From assembly GCA_963204785.1 (NCBI GenBank), contig CAUJHG010000083.1, positions 1 to 33,434 of the forward strand: a stretch of DNA of 33,434 nucleotides, read 5' to 3'. Both the position numbers and the translations under genes were made by a program. Below, piece after piece: positions 30,851 to 33,434 of the stretch; within the stretch, counting starts at the first letter, position 1; every line of letters starts with the position of its first letter. The notes under the pieces are model-generated. The model was not told the DNA's origin. It made no database searches and was given only the letters and a program-made list of their open reading frames with translations. This DNA comes from Pseudomonadota bacterium. Its GTDB lineage: Bacteria; Pseudomonadota; Gammaproteobacteria; Burkholderiales; Burkholderiaceae_E.

Positions 30851-32182
30851 ATGGCAGATCGAGAATTCGGCATCGAGACCCTGTGCCTGCATGCCGGGCA
30901 GATCCCCGACCCGGCCACCGGCGCGCGCGCGGTGCCCATCTACCAGACCACCTCCTACGTGTTCGACTCCGCCGAGCACGCCGCCAGCCTGTTCAACCTG
31001 CAGACCTTCGGAAACGTCTATTCCCGGCTGTCCAACCCGACGGTCGCGGTGCTCGAGGAGCGCATCGCGGCGCTCGAGGGCGGTCGGGCGGCACTGTGCG
31101 CGGCCAGCGGAATGGCGGCCGAGATGCTGGCGATGCTCACCCTGTGCCAGCAGGGCGACCACATCGTCGCCGCCAACACGCTGTACGGCGGAACCTACTC
31201 GCAGTTCGCAGTGACTTTCGCGCGTTTCGGGATCGAGGCCAGCTTCGTGGAGCCGGACGATCCCGAAAACTTCCGCCGCGCGATGCGCCCGAACACGAGG
31301 GCGGTGTTTGCCGAGACCATCGCCAATCCGCGGCTCAACGTCCTGGACATCGAGGCGGTGGCGCAGATCGCCCACGAGCACGGCGTGCCGCTGGTGGTCG
31401 ACAACACGCTTGCCTCGCCCTACCTGTGCCAGCCGATCCGCCACGGCGCCGACATCGTCGTCCACTCGGTGACCAAATACCTCGGCGGGCATGGCACGAC
31501 GATGGGCGGGGTGGTCGTCGAGAGCGGGAAGTTCCCCTGGGACAACGGAAAGTTCCCCGGAATGGTCGAGCCCTCGGAGGGCTACCACGGCGTGCGCTTC
31601 TACGAGACCTTCGGCGACTTCGGCTTCACGATGAAGGCCCGCATGGAGACTGCCCGCACGCTGGGCCCGACCCTGGCGCCGCTGTCGGCGTGGCTGCTGC
31701 TGCAGGGCGTCGAGACGCTGCCGGTGCGCATGGACCGGCACGTGCAGAACGCGCAGCGCGTCGCGGAGTTCCTCGCCGACCACCCGCGGGTGGCCTGGGT
31801 CAACTACCCAGGCCTGCCGGACAGCCCCTACAACGCGCTTGCGCGCCGCTATCTGCCCCGCGGCGCCGGCGGCATCCTGTGCTTCGGCGTGCGCGCGCCT
31901 GCAGCGGCAGCAGGCGTGGCCGACGCCGCCCAGGACGCAGCCGCCCGCCGTGCGGGCGAGCGCTTCATCGATGCCGCCACCTTCATGAGCCATCTGGCCA
32001 ACGTCGGCGACGCGCGAACGCTGATCATCCACCCGGCGTCCACCACGCACCGCCAGCTGTCCGATGACGAGCAGCGCGCCGCAGGCGTCAGGCCCGACCT
32101 GATCCGCCTGTCGGTGGGGCTCGAGTCGATCGACGATCTCCTCTGGGATCTCGACCAGGCGCTCGAGCGCGCGCACGCCTGA
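30851..32182 (+). CDS. metY: O-acetylhomoserine sulfhydrylase (aminocarboxypropyltransferase)
   Basis: A 443-residue Cys/Met-metabolism PLP enzyme that makes homocysteine directly from O-acetylhomoserine and sulfide. The N-terminus FGIETLCLHAGQIPDPATGA, YQTTSYVFDSAEHA and NVYSRLSNPTVAVLEERIA are typical of MetY rather than MetB or MetZ. The PLP lysine is Lys209 in VHSVTKYLGGHG, and the Asp that binds the pyridine nitrogen lies in VVDNTLASPYLCQP. LIIHPASTTHRQLSDDEQRAAGV near the C-terminus is the substrate carboxylate site. It follows the CoA-binding gene by 11 bp. No SAM/SAH riboswitch is seen upstream of the pair. Confidence 0.96.
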   Translation: MADREFGIETLCLHAGQIPDPATGARAVPIYQTTSYVFDSAEHAASLFNLQTFGNVYSRLSNPTVAVLEERIAALEGGRAALCAASGMAAEMLAMLTLCQQGDHIVAANTLYGGTYSQFAVTFARFGIEASFVEPDDPENFRRAMRPNTRAVFAETIANPRLNVLDIEAVAQIAHEHGVPLVVDNTLASPYLCQPIRHGADIVVHSVTKYLGGHGTTMGGVVVESGKFPWDNGKFPGMVEPSEGYHGVRFYETFGDFGFTMKARMETARTLGPTLAPLSAWLLLQGVETLPVRMDRHVQNAQRVAEFLADHPRVAWVNYPGLPDSPYNALARRYLPRGAGGILCFGVRAPAAAAGVADAAQDAAARRAGERFIDAATFMSHLANVGDARTLIIHPASTTHRQLSDDEQRAAGVRPDLIRLSVGLESIDDLLWDLDQALERAHA

Positions 32183-32331
32183 GGGCCGGGAGTGTCCTGG
32201 CGCAGTTCCGGCCGGCCTGCGCAGGCGCCGGAGGCGGGGCCGGGAATGTAACAGGCGCAACCGCCGGTAAATCAGCTCGGCGCCGGTCGCGCGCGGGCAG
32301 AGCATGGAGCCTCCAATCCACGGAGGAATCC

Positions 32332-32826
32332 ATGAAGGCTCTTCGTCTCTCGATCGCTGTCGGTGCGCTGGCATTCGGCGGTCTTCTCTTCGCGCAGACG
32401 GCCGCCCCGCCGACCGATGCCGGGTCGACCGCGCAGCCGCCCTCGGCCGTCTCGGCGACGCAGGGCGCGGCCGGCAGGAACTGGGGTCCGTGCGAGGGCC
32501 GGGGCCCGGGCCAGGCGGAAATGATGCATCGCCCGCATGCCCGCCGCGCGCACCGTGACGGTTTCATGCGCTACCTGGACGCGAACCGCGACGGTCGCCT
32601 CGCGCGCGACGAGGTGCTCGCGGCGCAGAAGCAGCAGCTCGAACGTTTCGATCGTGCCGACGCCGACCACGACGGCGTGCTGAGCCGCGAGGAGATTCAT
32701 GCGGCACGCGTGGCGATGCGTGAGGAGTTCCGCAAGCGTCGCAGCGAGTCACGGGGCGATGCCGGAGCGCGCCGGCCCGCCGCGGCGCCGACCCCGGTGT
32801 TGCCGCCTGCCGAGCGCGGGGTGTGA
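32332..32826 (+). CDS. Secreted EF-hand calcium-binding protein
   Basis: A 164-residue exported protein. The signal peptide MKALRLSIAVGALAFGGLLF-AQ probably ends near residue 22-25. Two canonical EF-hand loops are present: DANRDGRLARDE (83-94) and DADHDGVLSREE (110-121), each with Asp/Asn/Asp at positions 1, 3 and 5 and Glu at 12, so calcium binding is likely. The linker before the loops is Pro/Ala/Gly-rich and the tail basic. GGAGG lies about 6 nt before the ATG. A strong stem-loop follows (32853-32876). It is monocistronic. Its function beyond calcium binding is unknown. Confidence 0.9.
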   Translation: MKALRLSIAVGALAFGGLLFAQTAAPPTDAGSTAQPPSAVSATQGAAGRNWGPCEGRGPGQAEMMHRPHARRAHRDGFMRYLDANRDGRLARDEVLAAQKQQLERFDRADADHDGVLSREEIHAARVAMREEFRKRRSESRGDAGARRPAAAPTPVLPPAERGV

Positions 32827-32852
32827 GCGCAGGATCCGGGCGCGCATGCGCG

Positions 32853-32876
32853 CCCCGGCTGTCCAGACAGCCGGGG
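32853..32876 (+). terminator. Intrinsic terminator-like hairpin after the EF-hand gene
   Basis: CCCCGGCTGT and ACAGCCGGGG pair perfectly over 10 bp around a CCAG loop, followed by TGTGTGCGTG. It begins 26 bp after the EF-hand stop codon. The T-run is poor, but stem strength and position make it a likely terminator separating this gene from the tRNA-tuf promoter. Confidence 0.7.
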
Positions 32877-32920
32877 TGTGTGCGTGTCGCAACCCGGGGC
32901 TCGGCGAGCCCGCGCGCCTG

Positions 32921-32949
32921 TTGACAGTGCTTTCAGGCTCGCCCATAAT
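32921..32949 (+). promoter_or_regulatory. Strong sigma-70 promoter of the tRNA-tuf operon
   Basis: A perfect -35 TTGACA (32921-32926) and a -10 CATAAT (32944-32949) are separated by exactly 17 bp. Transcription would begin near 32956, just before tRNA-Tyr at 32962. This is the best promoter in the window. Confidence 0.9.
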
Positions 32950-32961
32950 CCACGGTTCCCT

Positions 32962-33047
32962 GGAGGGGTGCCCGAGTGGCTAAAGGGGGCAGACTGTAAA
33001 TCTGTTGGCTTACGCCTACGCTGGTTCGAATCCAGCCCCCTCCACCA
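32962..33047 (+). tRNA. tRNA-Tyr (GTA)
   Basis: An 86-nt class II tRNA. The acceptor stem GGAGGGG pairs with CCCCTCC, the anticodon GTA is at 32996-32998, the extra arm GGCTTACGCC and T-arm GGTTCGAATCC are clear, and the 3' CCA is encoded. Confidence 0.97.
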
Positions 33048-33099
33048 GGTTCCGGACAGTTGCCCGGGTGAAGGAAGCGCATCTTCGAGAAGCGCCCCG

Positions 33100-33173
33100 G
33101 CGGGTGTAGCTCAATGGTAGAGCAGAAGCCTTCCAAGCTTACGACGAGGGTTCGATTCCCTTCACCCGCTCCA
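33100..33173 (+). tRNA. tRNA-Gly (TCC)
   Basis: A 74-nt tRNA. The acceptor GCGGGTG pairs with CACCCGC, the anticodon TCC is at 33132-33134 in the loop CTTCCAA, the T-arm has GGTTCGATTCC, and CCA is encoded. It lies 52 bp after tRNA-Tyr. Confidence 0.97.
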
Positions 33174-33189
33174 GTCCAGGCAGTTTTCC

Positions 33190-33434
<245 letters not shown>

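Overview
The window is a dense chromosomal segment from a very GC-rich (roughly 70% by eye) betaproteobacterium, most likely Burkholderiales. The gene content supports this: a PhaM-type PHB granule protein, the order dacC - D-amino acid aminotransferase - ybeD - lipB - lipA, a separate rfaE2 next to birA, a TlpA protein with an LGT-like membrane half, and a tRNA-Tyr/Gly/Thr - tuf block at the right edge. I cannot name the genus. I see no insertion sequence, prophage, CRISPR array or rRNA, and no gene-free stretch over 300 bp.

Layout. Left edge (1-850, minus): a TacT-like GNAT toxin, cut by the window edge, and its DUF1778 antitoxin, with a near-perfect 23-bp palindrome over the antitoxin promoter. 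984-2312 (plus): an ABC1/UbiB-family atypical kinase. 2383-5122 (minus): a two-subunit molybdenum hydroxylase (isoquinoline 1-oxidoreductase type) with a Tat signal. 5243-6345 (plus): an LGT-like/TlpA thiol-disulfide protein overlapping acylphosphatase. 6363-9839 (minus): acyl-CoA synthetase, MscS channel and pirin. Divergent from pirin is a plus-strand run: LysR regulator, glutathione-reductase-like flavoprotein, patatin phospholipase and a small secreted protein (10006-13855). It meets a second acyl-CoA synthetase (13857-15401, minus) tail to tail.

From 25315 down to 15559 nearly everything is on the minus strand with short gaps or 4-bp overlaps: VanZ-like membrane protein, thin ferredoxin, alpha/beta hydrolase, dacC, D-amino acid aminotransferase, ybeD, lipB, lipA, a yqjD-yqjE-yqjK-like membrane trio, two phosphoribosyltransferases, an internally deleted alpha/beta hydrolase and a glutathione S-transferase. 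Pointing the other way are birA and a short membrane-anchored protein (25396-26648). Then on minus come rfaE2, a ferritin-like diiron protein, a FIST-domain protein and phaM (26679-30129). On plus are a CoA-binding protein with metY (30366-32182), an EF-hand secreted protein, a strong terminator, a consensus-like sigma-70 promoter, three tRNAs and the start of tuf.

Themes: lipoate and biotin cofactor supply (lipA, lipB, birA), envelope work (dacC, rfaE2, MscS, yqjDE), fatty-acid and PHB metabolism (two acyl-CoA synthetases, patatin, diiron protein, phaM), and thiol/redox chemistry (TlpA, gor-like, GST, pirin). Most of the window is ordinary core genome. The items most worth a second look are the alpha/beta hydrolase that has lost its middle (16212-16490), the operator-like palindrome of the toxin-antitoxin pair, the birA locus without coaX and with a SPOR-less short protein, the LGT-like/TlpA fusion, and three genes whose -10-like hexamers sit 6-7 nt before a start codon.
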